A stretch of DNA of 64,000 bases from Mytilus californianus (taxonomy: Eukaryota; Mollusca; Bivalvia; Mytilida; Mytilidae). Shown here piece after piece: positions 45,401 to 55,695 of the stretch. The stretch covers positions 100,816,140 through 100,880,139 of the forward strand of contig NW_026262712.1 in the NCBI RefSeq assembly GCF_021869535.1, written 5' to 3'. Below the pieces are notes generated by a model, which ran no database searches, was not told the DNA's origin, and was given only the letters and a program-made list of their open reading frames with translations. A program made the translations under genes and the position numbers. The number at the start of each line of letters is the position of its first letter. Positions within the stretch are counted from its first letter, which is position 1.

Positions 45401-46630
45401 TGGGCGTGTGGACAAGTAACACGCAACACATGACCAGCGTTGTTTATTGCAATTCTCATCTTTATTTAAAATATTTTTTAAAAAGTGGTATAATATATAA
45501 TAATTCCTAGAAAGTGCAGTATTTGGTGTTAATGACGTATGTTTTACTTATGACGTCCTTGTAAACTGGACGCGTCTGACCAGGACGAAAAGTTCACTTT
45601 GTTTTGTGGACAAGCCAAAAAAAGTAAAAAAAAATATGAGTAGGGGAGAAGGTAAGAGTAATATTAAAAAATAATCCGAATAGATTATTCAGGAAATAAT
45701 ATATCATTTTATTCCGGATATGAAAAGAAACAAAAATTAAAAAGTTTTCTTACAATATTTCAAAAGATCGTCGCAGAATTATTTGATTTTTTTTCTGTCA
45801 CAACACACCAATCTCTCATCTTATAAAGAGTTCTTCAAAATTCGAACGAATGCTGCAGACACAAATCACAATTTACATATCCATCCTTCTTGTGTCAAAA
45901 TTATAAAATAAATATAAAACTGTCTATGTCTTCCACTGGTTATTATTGTCTAAATTATGTCCTATATTGTTTATTTTATTAAATCCGTTGAATTGTCACA
46001 CTTGCCGTTTTTGACGTTTTCGGCGTATTTGTTAAGTGGCTAATGAAAAACAATAGGCATTTGCGGTCTTTTTTTCGATCTGAAATTTTGTTTAAACTTG
46101 AAAAGATGTTTTTTAAGTGTATGAAAAAAAATATGTAGAAGTTTCAAGGAAATATATTAAAAAGAAAATAAACACGATCTTTTTGTTTGTGTCTAGTCAA
46201 AATGTCACAAAACGCCGTTTTTTAACGACACAGTCAGCGACTACTTTTGTCTAGTCATAATGTCACACCATGCTTTTTTACTCGTTTTGACGTTACGTTC
46301 GGTTTAACTTGACATGTAGTGCATGACTAACGTCGCAAATATTTCATGCAAAACCATGATTTTTGAGATTTTATTTTTGGAAATAATTTCTTAACAGATT
46401 TTTATCGAATCTAATTAAAATTAATCACTGTATCCGCTTACTTGTTCATAGTTGAGATTAAATTCCTTTTATTAGCAGTTGGAAAATTAGATTAGATTAT
46501 TGTTGTTGTTTTGAATTTTGAATATGCTTTCAATAATTGATAATTAACCTTTAATACAGGTGATGAAATACACGCTCCACCTAATAAAAGTGTTATCCGG
46601 AAACTATCAAAAGCAGATAAAAGAAATGAA
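36254..46630 (+). CDS. EgtD-like SAM-dependent methyltransferase, about 8 exons, possibly a pseudogene
   Basis: Exons 36254-36427, 38972-39110, 39597-39688, 40544-40647, 43011-43094, 43550-43726, 45066-45245 and 46560-46630 follow the order of the EgtD family (Methyltransf_33, histidine N-alpha-methyltransferase fold): ELLKGLSAIP and WYRYYEEGS at the N-terminus, LVDLGSGNASKT (SAM loop), YVPVDISKEFL, RKIIVWFESLQSL, LLITLDVTDTT with AYLYPEG, then HRLNREMNANIDISKF. Family members tri-methylate the alpha-amino group of histidine or related amino acids. Here the GSxIGN-type segment that bears the substrate-binding Asn in bacterial EgtD reads ESLQSL, so histidine may not be the substrate. All exon phases match except 3 to 4. 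An in-frame TAA lies at 43642-43644, yet coding-like sequence continues. The last two exons are not recognised from EgtD. The ATG at 36254 is close to the domain start and plausible. Confidence 0.75.
36630..36860. repeat. Two adjacent palindromes, one centred on TGACGTCACGTG
   Basis: Palindrome 1 (36635-36712): 'cacccaggc...cccatatcagc' against 'gctgatatggg...gcctgggtg'. Its loop contains TGACGTCA (36668-36675, CRE-like) overlapping CACGTG (36674-36679, E-box-like). Palindrome 2 (36748-36860): 'acatgtccttttcc...cgggtatcat' against 'atgatacccc...ggaaaaggccatgt'. Located 200 bp into intron 1 of the EgtD-like gene. Confidence 0.8.
36958..37170 (+). repeat. R1 SINE-like repeat, diverged
   Basis: 'aaaatatagtataattctaa' + 'cgagacaattatctc', 'gcacgaccttcaacagtaag' and 'taaatcaataaacgaacg' follow R1 order. 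Confidence 0.65.
37367..37616 (+). repeat. 46-bp tandem repeat, about 6 units
   Basis: 'gtgggcattaataccaaata' + 'actttaattcatttttagca' recurs at 37413, 37459, 37505, 37551 and about 37600. Lies in intron 1 of the EgtD-like gene. Confidence 0.95.
37620..38435. other. Intron sequence between two arrays of the same 46-bp repeat
   Basis: Unassigned sequence with no exon-like frame; it may be an insertion that split one array. Confidence 0.45.
38440..38575 (+). repeat. Second array of the 46-bp repeat, about 3 units
   Basis: 'ttcatttttagcaatataag' + 'tgggcattaataacaaata' units at 38473, 38519 and 38567. Confidence 0.9.
38972..39110 (+). CDS. EgtD-like gene exon 2 (SAM-binding loop)
   Basis: Acceptor ttttcaag, donor AAAG/gttggt, 139 nt. 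Encodes SRMLVDLGSGNASKTMLILD and YVPVDISK: motif I and the acidic strand end (VD) of class I methyltransferases. Confidence 0.9.
39597..39688 (+). CDS. EgtD-like gene exon 3
   Basis: Encodes EFLNKTAANLKTIYKLEIQP, then EEYMEALRK; joins exon 2 in phase (EFL after ISK, as in the family). Acceptor tcatag. The donor after AGAAAA (gtaaaa) or nine bases later (gtatgt) both leave phase 0, which does not fit exon 4. A 26-nt candidate micro-exon at 39861-39886 would restore phase but creates TAA at the junction. Confidence 0.75.
40544..40647 (+). CDS. EgtD-like gene exon 4
   Basis: Encodes LTDRKIIVWFESLQSLSYGK, then LLEIRNTIQ. Acceptor ttcattcacag, donor CAAG/gtacgc. Nearly identical to the inverted exon 2122-2225, with Glu replacing Gly in WFGS. 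Confidence 0.85.
40790..41050 (+). repeat. R1 SINE-like repeat, strongly diverged
   Basis: Scattered R1 blocks: 'aatgagacacc', 'catacagccttcaacaatag', 'gactttctgacttggggcag'. Within intron 4 of the EgtD-like gene. Confidence 0.5.
41170..41295. repeat. Minisatellite related to 9855-10035, both orientations
   Basis: 'aaagtcaagcgctggatatc' and 'aaagtcaagcgcttggg' are inverse to the 9855 units. The array ends with 'catctccagcgctagacttt' in the opposite sense, so the array itself is palindromic. Confidence 0.8.
41690..42020 (-). repeat. R1 SINE-like repeat, inverted copy
   Basis: 'cccaggttagagggcgtctt', 'acatgtttaaccccgc', 'agtaattcagaggttgtcgt', 'tttcattggcaatcaaatta' in reverse R1 order. Confidence 0.8.
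43011..43094 (+). CDS. EgtD-like gene exon 5
   Basis: Encodes DDKLLITLDVTDTT and ELAYLYPEG, matching the LLIGxDxxKD...AYxDxxG region of EgtD. Acceptor ttgttgcag, donor GAAG/gtaaat. Nearly identical to 67-150 inverted. Confidence 0.9.
43550..43726 (+). CDS. EgtD-like gene exon 6, with in-frame TAA
   Basis: Acceptor ttatgtag. Encodes NFHLISIHRLNREMNANIDI, matching the family FNLNLLxRLNRELxAxFD segment, then FKIKN, TAA (43642-43644), and in the same frame SRSNNCSYVNVWKEAI and CDVHI to a donor ATAG/gtttgt in the phase needed by the next exon. Either a premature stop in a decaying gene, a base error, or the true end of a shortened protein. Confidence 0.75.
43865..44065 (+). repeat. R1 SINE-like repeat, 3' part
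   Basis: 'caactataggtcc', 'agtcagctataaaagaccca', 'acggcctgatttatgacaaa' and 'aaccaacgacaacca' are in order. Confidence 0.7.
44311..44450 (+). repeat. R5 repeat copy
   Basis: 'attgtgggtcctcaatgctc', 'tcgtactttgtttgaccttt', the hammerhead block and 'atcctggtatctatgaac' match 27080-27300. A trailing block resembling this is also found in the 3' region of the Penelope-like copy near 63235-63310. Confidence 0.8.
44377..44425 (+). ncRNA. Type I hammerhead ribozyme motif, core intact
   Basis: All invariant core elements are present in order: CTGATGA (44385-44391), stem II GTCT/AGAC (44392-44395 with 44403-44406) closed by a T loop, GAAA (44407-44410), a minimal stem III CGCGCG, and the cleavage triplet GTC (44416-44418). 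Stem I pairs the 5' strand gcgtaa with 3' tggcgt (44419-44424), with one A-G mismatch and two G-U pairs. Type I hammerheads with a tiny stem III are known from Penelope-like elements and retrozymes. It lies in intron 6 of the EgtD-like gene, sense to it. Activity is an inference. Confidence 0.8.
44540..44640 (-). repeat. R3 repeat fragment, inverted
   Basis: 'acaaaacattaagcaatacg' + 'aaccccactaaaaaccgg' and 'gtgctctgggaaggg' are R3 blocks reversed. Confidence 0.65.
45066..45245 (+). CDS. EgtD-like gene exon 7 (tentative)
   Basis: Open 180-nt block between acceptor tgtacag and donor ACAG/gttttg, phase 1 on both sides and so compatible with exons 6 and 8. Encodes YFESSFADSVMIVNPLYN, then FGLSPPIFQSKNF and CSDVAYGVGDNT. 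No family assigned. Confidence 0.55.
46560..46630 (+). CDS. EgtD-like gene exon 8 (tentative, stop at 46628)
   Basis: Acceptor ttaatacag. Encodes DEIHAPPNKSVIRKLSKADK and a lysine tail, then TGA. In phase with exon 7. Basic C-terminal tail, no domain recognised. Confidence 0.5.
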
Positions 46631-46639
46631 AAAAGTACG

Positions 46640-48700
46640 ACGTTATGTATACAATACATGAAATATAACGTCAAATTAACGTTATACCAAAACTAACACC
46701 AAAACCGTACGCGACGTCATTAGTCTTGACATGATGCTTAGTAAACTCGGCTTATAGATTTGATAGTTTTTTTTCTCAATTTGCCATTAAAAAAAATGAA
46801 TGGTTCTCGCTATTATCAGAAACTGTAATCGTTATCATTATTTAAGGTTGCTAATCCCACAAGCAAAATTGGCTTTGGCATTTGGGTAAGACCCTTTTCA
46901 TAGCCCATACTAATAAGCCCATACTTTTTATTTAAGTTCACAAACTTTTATCCTGGAGCGATCTCAATGAATATATTATCCAGAAACTCGACATTGCGCA
47001 ATGAAATGTCTTAAAGAGAGACGGAGGATAACACAGGAATATTCAAACTCTAGGCTGGTCCTCTCTTTCTTGCAACATACTTATATCTGCCAGAGCCAAA
47101 ACAGAAAAAGGGCAGGGAACCAGTCTATTCAAACTCACAAGTCGATGACAAACTGACAATGCCATCGCAAAAAAACGAAAAATGACAGAAAGACAAACAA
47201 CAGTATACAAAACACAATATAGAAAACTAAACACTGAACACGGACCCCATTAAAAACCGGGGGTGATCTTAGGTGATCGGGAACGTTTACGTTTTTGAAA
47301 GGAAATACGTTTGTATTTACTAACGGGTGCTACAAAGAGGATACAGTTTTCATTTATATAAGGTAACGCTACTTGAATTCGGCAGTAACGTGTAAAAAGG
47401 ACCCAAACTTGTCCTCCGATTCTTGACACGAATACAATTTTACATGAAGAAGGTAAAAAGTAATAACAAGGCAATGCCTGTACAATAATTGTAATAGTGT
47501 ACTTTTTATCTCTTAAATGTAAGGACAATGTAAGGACTGCATGCTTGTTTGCACTTGCACATCTATATTAATCCTTCAACGGGATTCGCGAGAAAAAGAA
47601 AGGAATGATTTTCAAGAGGGCTCCACATTAAAAGCATGTTCAACACACTGGAAGTATACAAATATTTAGTGAAGAATCTAGTAATACCTCTTCAATAACA
47701 TTCTGATATCGATACAATGACTATATTAGGTGAAAACAGAGAGCATGTAGAATTTCACCAAATCTGGTTTATCTTCAGAGATTTTAATGCAATAAACTCA
47801 ATTATAAAGTTTTATAAATATTTCGTGAAGATTGAGAAAATCCTGGACCTTAACTATGATGACTCAACATAAATTCACAGTTTACAGTATGCATAGTTTG
47901 CTTAAAGCCCTGCAGCAAAGTGAATTCATAATGTATGAATATTTGTAATTTAAATTGTTTAGAAGTGCATATATTTACTCTTCGCGGTAATAGAATCTCA
48001 TAGATCCTTGATGAATATTGTTGTTGGGGTGTTTTTGTCCCGTTGATAACCCCAAAATACCTCAATAAAGTATAAGTTTAAACTTTTAGATGTTCGGGTG
48101 CATATATGTTGAAAATATTCTGCACAGCCCTATGTTTTGACCTTTGAATGAAATAGTAGTGCATATGAACTTTCCATTCTAGGATATAATTTTTTACGAA
48201 ACTTCATAGTAAACGTTGCACAGTTTTAGCCTATGGAAAATTGCATTGTCTATATTAACAAGTGCAACCTACGCAGGGATTGCTCTATATGTATATGTTT
48301 TAACCCTCTTAAATATACCCAAACAAAATATGAATTGTATGTTTTAACCAGCAAAATCGATATCGTTTTCTCAGCGGGATTCAAACTCATTAACATGATT
48401 AAGAAAGAAAAACAATGAGAAAATAATAAATAAAGAATAAAAAAGTTAGATTATTATATTACAAAAGGACAAAAGAATTGAAGGATAGTCAAAACATTTG
48501 ACATGCACGCGTTTTACGTCAAGAATGAAACACGTCTACTTTACAGTTTTTAACGAATGGTATGACAAATATTTATATGCTTTAACTTTAGAGATCATTT
48601 TGGTTTTAAATTCGAAGGTTTGTAGGCCCTGTTTATATGCCGCGTTAAGGTCAACGACATTTGAAGCTAAACGTAAACCAATGGCATAACATTCATCATA
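46640..48700. other. No gene recognised; contains an R3 copy
   Basis: An inverted R3 copy occupies about 47040-47285 ('caagtcgatgacaaactgac', 'cacggaccccattaaaaacc'). The remainder is AT-rich with short unsupported frames. Confidence 0.55.
47040..47285 (-). repeat. R3 repeat copy, inverted
   Basis: Read on the minus strand: 'cccggtttttaatggggtcc', 'tttgtctttctgtcattttt', 'tgtcagtttgtcatcgact'. Confidence 0.75.
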
Positions 48701-48709
48701 TTCGTGTTT

Positions 48710-48978
48710 ATAAATTGATTTGATTTGATTTTTGGTGTTTTAACGCCACTTTTAAGCACCGCTTTTGGGCTATTTCGTGGCGACCAGTTTTTATTGGCGC
48801 AGGAAGCCGGTTTGCCCGGAGAAAACCACCGACCTTCGATAGGAAAACTGACAATCCTAGTCAATTAAGATTGGAGTCGAGTGCACCCGCCCGAGCGGGG
48901 TTCGAACTCACAACCTCAGTGTTGACTGGCTAGTGATTACAGTAGTAACTACTTAGACCACTCGGCCACCGAGGCCCC
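48710..48978 (-). mobile_element. tRNA-derived SINE
   Basis: Read on the minus strand it begins GGGGCCTCGGTGGCCGAG, with A box TGGCCGAGTGG (48958-48968) and B box GAGTTCGAACCCC (48897-48909) about 50 bp apart. A conserved body follows ('ggtggttttctccgggc', 'ccggcttcctgcgccaataa') and the tail is aatcaaatcaa repeats at the left. The head resembles a Leu/Ser-type tRNA. Superfamily not assigned. Confidence 0.85.
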
Positions 48979-49417
48979 GAGTGTTTCTTTTGATACGGTT
49001 CACTCAGTTACACAGTTTAAATCGCCTATTGTTTGGAGATGTCTGTATTGTCCATCTAAATAAATACAACTCACAACATGTATTATATGAGGGGAGCTTC
49101 TCAAACATCTTTCCCAACTTAGTTTATTTTGGCACCTTCTGCGGGAATGAAAAAAATGAATAGCAAAATCCTGTTAAGTTTTTATTATTCTGAAACTTAA
49201 AATGCATTTAAATTTCATTTATCTAGGTCCAGGTTTGTCTGTACTCGGGGTGAAATTTGTGTTGCAAATACGGCCATATTTGCGAAAAGGATATGATGAA
49301 CCTTAAGAGTGACATTCATTTATTTGCAAAAATGAACACAAGCCTAAGAGTAATATACCACAATCTCTCTCGTGGTTACAAAACAAAAATTACATAAAAA
49401 ACAAACCAGGTAGATTC

Positions 49418-49870
49418 ACTGTGTCTAAACTACCCCTTCAAAAAATGTTTGGACTCGATGGTATCTAATATGTGGCACGGTGACGGAAAAGGTAGTTTTC
49501 TGTTTATTTATTTGTTATTGTTATGATATCGAAGAATATTTATTCATATATAACTGATTTCTATTGTGAGATGTAATATTTTCTACAACCGTTCTAGATT
49601 AACAGAGAAATAAGTAAAAATGTACGTCAAAATGACGAATTGAGTGAACCTTGCCTCGAGTTTGTTTAATTTCTCCTTAAATTGTTCACATGGTACGGAA
49701 AGAAAGATATTGACATGAAGATTGCAAAACTAGTCACTTTGAGCACCTCAATATTTGTATTTCTGCGTATGGAACGAAAGAAATGGGCCATGTCAAAATG
49801 GAAGCACCCGGTTTTGTCAATGTGTACAACCCGGTTTTGTCCTAGATTTCACAAGGCAGAACCCGGTTTT
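49418..49870 (+). repeat. Left arm of a 3.4-kb inverted repeat
   Basis: From 'cactgtgtctaaactacccc' through 'gatggtatctaatatgtggc', 'ttcacatggtacggaaagaa' to 'ggaagcacccggttttgtc'. The inverse lies at 52290-52800. 'acccggttttgtc' occurs three times at the inner end. Confidence 0.85.
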
Positions 49871-52290
49871 GTCAAAGAAAAAAAATGCATAATCGCATAA
49901 CATAATTGAACTTCAGCAATTAAAAGGAGTTTGGTGGCTGGTTAGAAAACGATTTCTTACAGAGAATAACCTGTTATTTATTTAAATCTGTAAAGACTTG
50001 AATTCCTACTTTATTGGAACAAAAATAATTATAATTTTGCTTTGCATTAAAAAAAAAAAATCTAACTGCGAAATAGATAGAAATGAAGGTTAAACCGCAA
50101 ATTGAGTTTTAAGCTCTCAATACATTTTTTTATTGTATATGAGTTATGTAAATTTTAGTGTTTAAACTTAAAATTAGAGTTTATGGTCTTAAAAATTGAA
50201 GGACGCACATTTGATATGTGATTTCCTTGCACAACAGGATGGTTATCTTTATAAGTAATCCAATCTACCTAGGGTGTTATATTTCCTATGACCGTTTAAA
50301 ATAAATCTTCTTAAGGCTAAATGTTCATTATAAGGCATTATAATCAAACAAATGTATATATGCTGGCAGAATCGCCATAGAAAATGAATGTTTATGGTGA
50401 GAAAAGGATTACAATAATCATGCATTAAAAATCAAATCTATCTATTTCTAATTGTAACTATAATACTAAGTATAAATTAGTATTATAATAGTTTCAGGCC
50501 ATCGAGTAAATGCAATAATGATTAGTTTATTAATAGTTGTATAGATAAACGGTTCTGTTATCTCTCCATTGTGTTATGATTATCGTACATTGACGTTGGT
50601 CAATATATTATTGACAATATATAGGGACGGATTCAGGTGTTTTCAAAGTGGGCGTAATTCAAACAGCTTACATACCGCAGAGCGTAGCGAAGCGAACAAT
50701 GTTTTGGACGAATTATGCTAAAAAAAATCGTAAAAAAAAGATTTCATTTTTTTGGGCCATCAAAGGTGGGGGGGCGTTTGACCAATACGCCGCCTGGTTT
50801 CGACACTGATGTTATATAACTGAATCGTATACCAACTTAAAATTTTATAAGAAATAAGAAAGCAAAATTGTATGTATGTGAGTAGGATTATCATGTTTAT
50901 TCTAAAAATTCACATTGATTTTTGGGATTTGTCGGAATGCGAGACCAAGGGATGCAAATTCGTGGCGGCTTGAACTATGTGTATGAAGCTTCATATGTCA
51001 GAAGTTAGAAGGACTGACTACAACATACCTCGCACACAGATCTTTTATGTAACGATGTTTCTATATGTCATATGTCCATTGCCCTTGGCCTCATTTTCAT
51101 GGTTCAGTGATTACCTAACAAAATGAATAGCTGATAATGGTTGATATCTATGATTAAGGTTAACATTTCGTGTTCAAGTCCGTGTATCTAATACCATAAG
51201 TAATAGGTCAACTATATTTGCTCGTATGGCGCACATGACTATTTAAGTGACCTTGAACTTATTTTCTTGATTAAATGGTAAATGTTAAGTTTTTTTTATT
51301 TTGGTTGGTTTTTTTAATGATTGTAATGTGTTCATGTCCGTCTGGCAGGTTTCATCAGACCTTGACTTTTTTTATGGTTCCATGAACAATGTTAATTTTA
51401 TGAGATACTTTTATTAAATTATTTATCTTACAGACTTTCAACGTAATTTCGATAACGATCATTCCAGCAGTCGCGACATGTCAGTGCGTGTAGTCACTCC
51501 TGTATAAATAATACGTAGTATTTATTTTTGTTTTAAAAAAAACGCAATTGAAGTTGTTTTGCCATGTCTGATTAGTATATCTCGTTCGTGTAAGCCTTAA
51601 TTATGAAATGTTAGACTTTTTTTTTTAATTCAAGAACGGTGCAATCTTGTTTGGAATTCTAAGTTGGTTTTAGCTCACCTGACCCCAAGGGAAAACTGAG
51701 CTTTTTTCATCACTTAGCTCCCGTTCACCGTCGTCTTCCGTTAATTTTTTACATAATCTTCTCCTCTGAAATTACTGGGCTACAATACATTTAACAAACC
51801 TTATCCACAATCTTATGTCGGTTTTAAAAGGTCTAACGAACTTATGTTTAACTGTTTTTCATCATCATTGGGGTATCTAGTTTAAAAAGTTTTTGATGAC
51901 CCCCGCTTGTCAACAAAGATGGCCGACTGACATGGCTTGAAATAGAACATAGGGGGATGCAAGTTTTGTCTATTATTTGAAAACAGCTATAGATGGAGAA
52001 AATTTAATAGGGGCTGATATGTTCATAATGTTGAGCTCTACCTTTTGTCCATACACATCAAAACTCTCACACGAATTCTTATAGAATTTAATGTCCTTGA
52101 ATGATCAATTTCTCCTTTTTGTCCATTTCTGTCTATTATCTTGAAATATATAAAAGTTATATAGCAAAAATGATTAAAACTTGGCCACACGCTTTATTGA
52201 GGTATCTGATTTGAAAACCCACATGATCAGCCATTTGTTAATTTATTTTTTGTTTGTTTCAGGTTACCAGTGTTAACGTTGTTTTTCATA
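49870..52290. other. Interior of the inverted repeat; dispersed repeats, no gene
   Basis: Includes a dispersed segment at about 50620-50810 ('agagcgtagcgaagcgaac', 'gggccatcaaaggtggg') and a common bivalve repeat at about 51670-52000 ('agctcacctgaccccaaggg', 'ttctcctctgaaattactgg', 'atcattggggtatctag', 'caaagatggccg'). No transposase frame. Confidence 0.6.
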
Positions 52291-52800
52291 ACCGGGTTCT
52301 CTACATAGACAAAACCGGGTCATTGTGTAGTAAACAACATAGACAAAACAGGGTGCTTCCATTTTGACATGGCCTATTTCCTTCGTTCCATAAGCAGAAA
52401 TACAAGGATTGAGGTGCTCATAGTGACTAGTTTTGCAATCTCAATGTCAATATCTTTCTTTCCGTACCTTTCTTTTCGTACCATGTGAATAATTTAAGGA
52501 GAAATTAAACAATTCGAGACAAGTTTCACTCAATTCGTCATTTTGACGTGCATTTTGACTTATTTCTCCGTTAATCTAGAACGGTTGTAGAAAATATTAC
52601 ATCTCACAATAGAAAATAGTTATATATACAATGTATGTATATATATTCTTCGATATCATAAAAATAACAAATAAATAAACAGAAAACTACCTTTTCTCTG
52701 TCTACTGATGTTCCGTCACCGTGCCGGATATTAGATACCATCGAGTCTAAACATTTTTTGCCGGGGTAGTTTAGACACAGTGAGATTGACTTATTAACAT
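52290..52800 (-). repeat. Right arm of the 3.4-kb inverted repeat
   Basis: Inverse of 49418-49870 with scattered differences and short insertions such as one after 'cggtgacgga'. Arms begin identically at 'cactgtgtctaaactacccc'. Confidence 0.85.
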
Positions 52801-52809
52801 ATACCAATC

Positions 52810-54720
52810 TAATAATATTAATAATTGTAGTTAAAAAGGTTTACTTACATCGTGCTGGATTTGACATTTTATGAAAAAGGCTTTACCACCGGTGGTGTGG
52901 TTGTATATAATTCAAGAATCAGCGTGTTTTTGTTTTGATTTGTATTTTGTGTAAATAATTACCTGGTTCTGATCAACTGCATCGAGGAAAGTCACACACG
53001 AATTATTTTGCATACTTTTTAAAACCAATTCGATCTTTACAAAGTGCGACATGATGATTTTTTCTTATCGTGAACAACATTACTTTCTATCGTTTTCGAT
53101 AAATATCCGTGAACTATATGGCAATGCATACATTACGAAAGGCTATAGTTTACACTAATGTTAACATCAAGAAAAAAAATGTTTATTTGTAAAAATCAAT
53201 TTTTAAGAATTATTTTCAGAAGATTTAAAGAAGTCAAACGGACTATAGTATGGTCATTCGAAAAATGTAATTCAATTAAGTCATTCAACGGAGCCATTAT
53301 AAATGAATGTGATATGTATTTAGTGCTGTGTAAGTGATATTCTTTCCCCTTCCCCCACACATAAAGATCTGTCTGTAGTATGTGAGGACCTGTTTTGATC
53401 CTCTTCCCCATCCCCTCCTCCCCACCTCCATTTAGTTTTTTTTTATTTTGGCCTATGACCTCTTTTTTTCGTCAGCATACTTTTAATTCGAAAGCGAATA
53501 AAGGAATAAAAACAAAGTAAAAAAAGGAATTCTATTTTACTATTTTTAAAGGGGTATTGATTATTTGTCAAAATGAACACGAGCTGGGGCTATTAGTAAT
53601 ATACTATACATTTAGTCGTGAAAATCATGTGTGACCCTTTTTTGTACCGACCCCTAATGTTTACTGCTCATGGTTACTACAAAAAAAACGTTATTTGTAA
53701 ATTTTGGTTAGATTGACTAATCATATATTGATGAATATTAACAGTATTTTGTGGCAAACCTGAATGGCAAACTTCAGTGTTCTTAATCCCAATCATATAA
53801 GACTGAGCATATATTACATAATATAAACATTTGAACAACAGAGAGGATCCAGGTTAATAGGGCGCAACACCAGGAATGTTGCCGAGCGGAGCGAAGCGAA
53901 CACATTTTGAACGTTTCAATGGCAAAAACAAAGAAGATATTTTCCAGATTTCTAGGAGAAGAACACGTCCTATGTGCGATATTTTCTAAGGTTTTTCTAA
54001 AATAAGAAGATATTATGAAGCATTTTAGGCCATTATAATAATCTATCAAATAGCATCCTGCAGAAGTGCATAAGACTATTAGTCTGTCAGATATTAGTAG
54101 TTATTTTTCATCTCATCTTACATACTAATATTTGTTTACAACTACAAAAACTGCCCAAAATAGCCTCATGCTGAGATCTTTTGATGATTAAATATATTTA
54201 GTCACTGCAATATTCAAAAAGATATCATTTTACCAATACAAGAAGATCATTCTGTGTCAAATATGTCGATGTTATGTCTTTAACATTAGAAATTATATAG
54301 TGACATATATGTGATGTCTGCATTAAAGTGTCTAAACTATACATTTGTATCAATAATTTTAATTTCCTTTTTAAAGGTCGATAAATTGTTCTATTTTAGC
54401 ACTTATCATACCTCTCTTATTTAAATATATCTATTGAGTTCATATTATTAATAATATAGGACATTTAGATTTAACCAGGGAATTTCAAAAAGGAGAACGA
54501 TTGTACCTCCATGAAGAGAACGGGATAAGCTGCAAAATATACTGTTGAACAATTATTTTTATTTTGTCTTAGTTGGTCAGCCGTTATTTCTACTGACATT
54601 ACGAAAAGAAGAAGAGCACGGGCATTCCCGACGGATACCCCTAAGGGATCCAAAAGGGGCCGATATTCATTCGTTGTTAAATATAGAGCTATTTATATTT
54701 GTATATAATGTTCTTATTTA
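52810..54720. other. No gene recognised
   Basis: AT-rich sequence. 'gagcggagcgaagcgaac' near 53883 is a fragment shared with the 50.7-kb dispersed repeat. Short open frames lack support. Confidence 0.5.
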
Positions 54721-54722
54721 AT

Positions 54723-55695
54723 TTATATACAGGAGTGTGCTCCTTACGCAGAAACTGCTCCAACAGAGTTATGAGGAGGAAGGATTAAAAGTGACACCCC
54801 GTAAATTGTATGGATACCATCACGTATTGGTTGATCTATACGATGTATCTGTATCTAAACTAACTAATGACATTTTTACAATGTCCTAGATTGTGGTTTA
54901 ACATCTATGTCGTCTGTCTGCTAAGTACCGAACGTGACCTATTCCCGAATATGACTGTTATACCGAGTGTGAATTTGCATTGCTAAACGACGTGTCTCGG
55001 TATTTTGTACATCCAACATACATGTATTTATTTTTAATGTTTCTGTTATGGTTTCGGTTGGATAATATGTTATGTCTTACCGTTTGTAGTCCAAATAATT
55101 ATAAAACAGCCTTTCAATACCATCATTGTCATGAAAATTGTTTGGACTGGTATTGTGAAAATAATTGTATAAAGTTTGAAATTGCATGTTCGTTACGTAA
55201 GTGCGTCACTGTTTGTGATGTCCTGTGGTGTCTGTCGTTGATGGAAGATGTTCGTTGTTGTTCTGCAGTTTGCATGTTGTGTCGACTAATATATTATTTG
55301 TTTGTGCGTTTCTCTGTGATGAGTGTTCTTGCGTGTGTGTGCTGTATTTTTGTCACGTAGTGTTGTCATTTTAGCAATATTTTTTAACATTGTCATATAA
55401 GCGGGAGGTTTGGCTAGCCATAAAACGAGGTTCAATCCACCATGTTTTCTGAAAATGTCCTGTACCAAGTCAGGAATATGGCAATTGTTATCAAATAGTT
55501 CGTTTTTATGTATGTTGGCGTTTGTTTTTGTAGCACTTCAGTATTCCTGTAGTTCCTTTGTTTTCCTCTTATAGTTGCTGTGTTTCCCTCGGTTTTAGTT
55601 TATAAAGCGGATTTGTTTTCTCCCCATCGATTTATGACTTTTGAACACCGGTATACTACTGTTGCCTTTATTAATCATGGGTTTATTAAAACCAA
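54723..55695 (+). mobile_element. Penelope-like element copy A, 5'-truncated (RT C-terminus and 3' region)
   Basis: From 'tatacaggagtgtgctcctt' it parallels 62425 onward (copy C), encoding SVLLTQKLLQQSYEEE-type sequence with frame breaks. Then a 3' region with 'aagcgggaggtttggc' and 'gtaccaagtcaggaa', ending 'ggtatactactgttgccttt', all shared with 63420-63700. Broken coding sequence, not functional. Confidence 0.8.

Noticed and set aside
54980-55360. 126-codon cysteine-rich frame
   Set aside because: Lies in the 3' region of Penelope-like copy A; the parallel region of copy C is not open.
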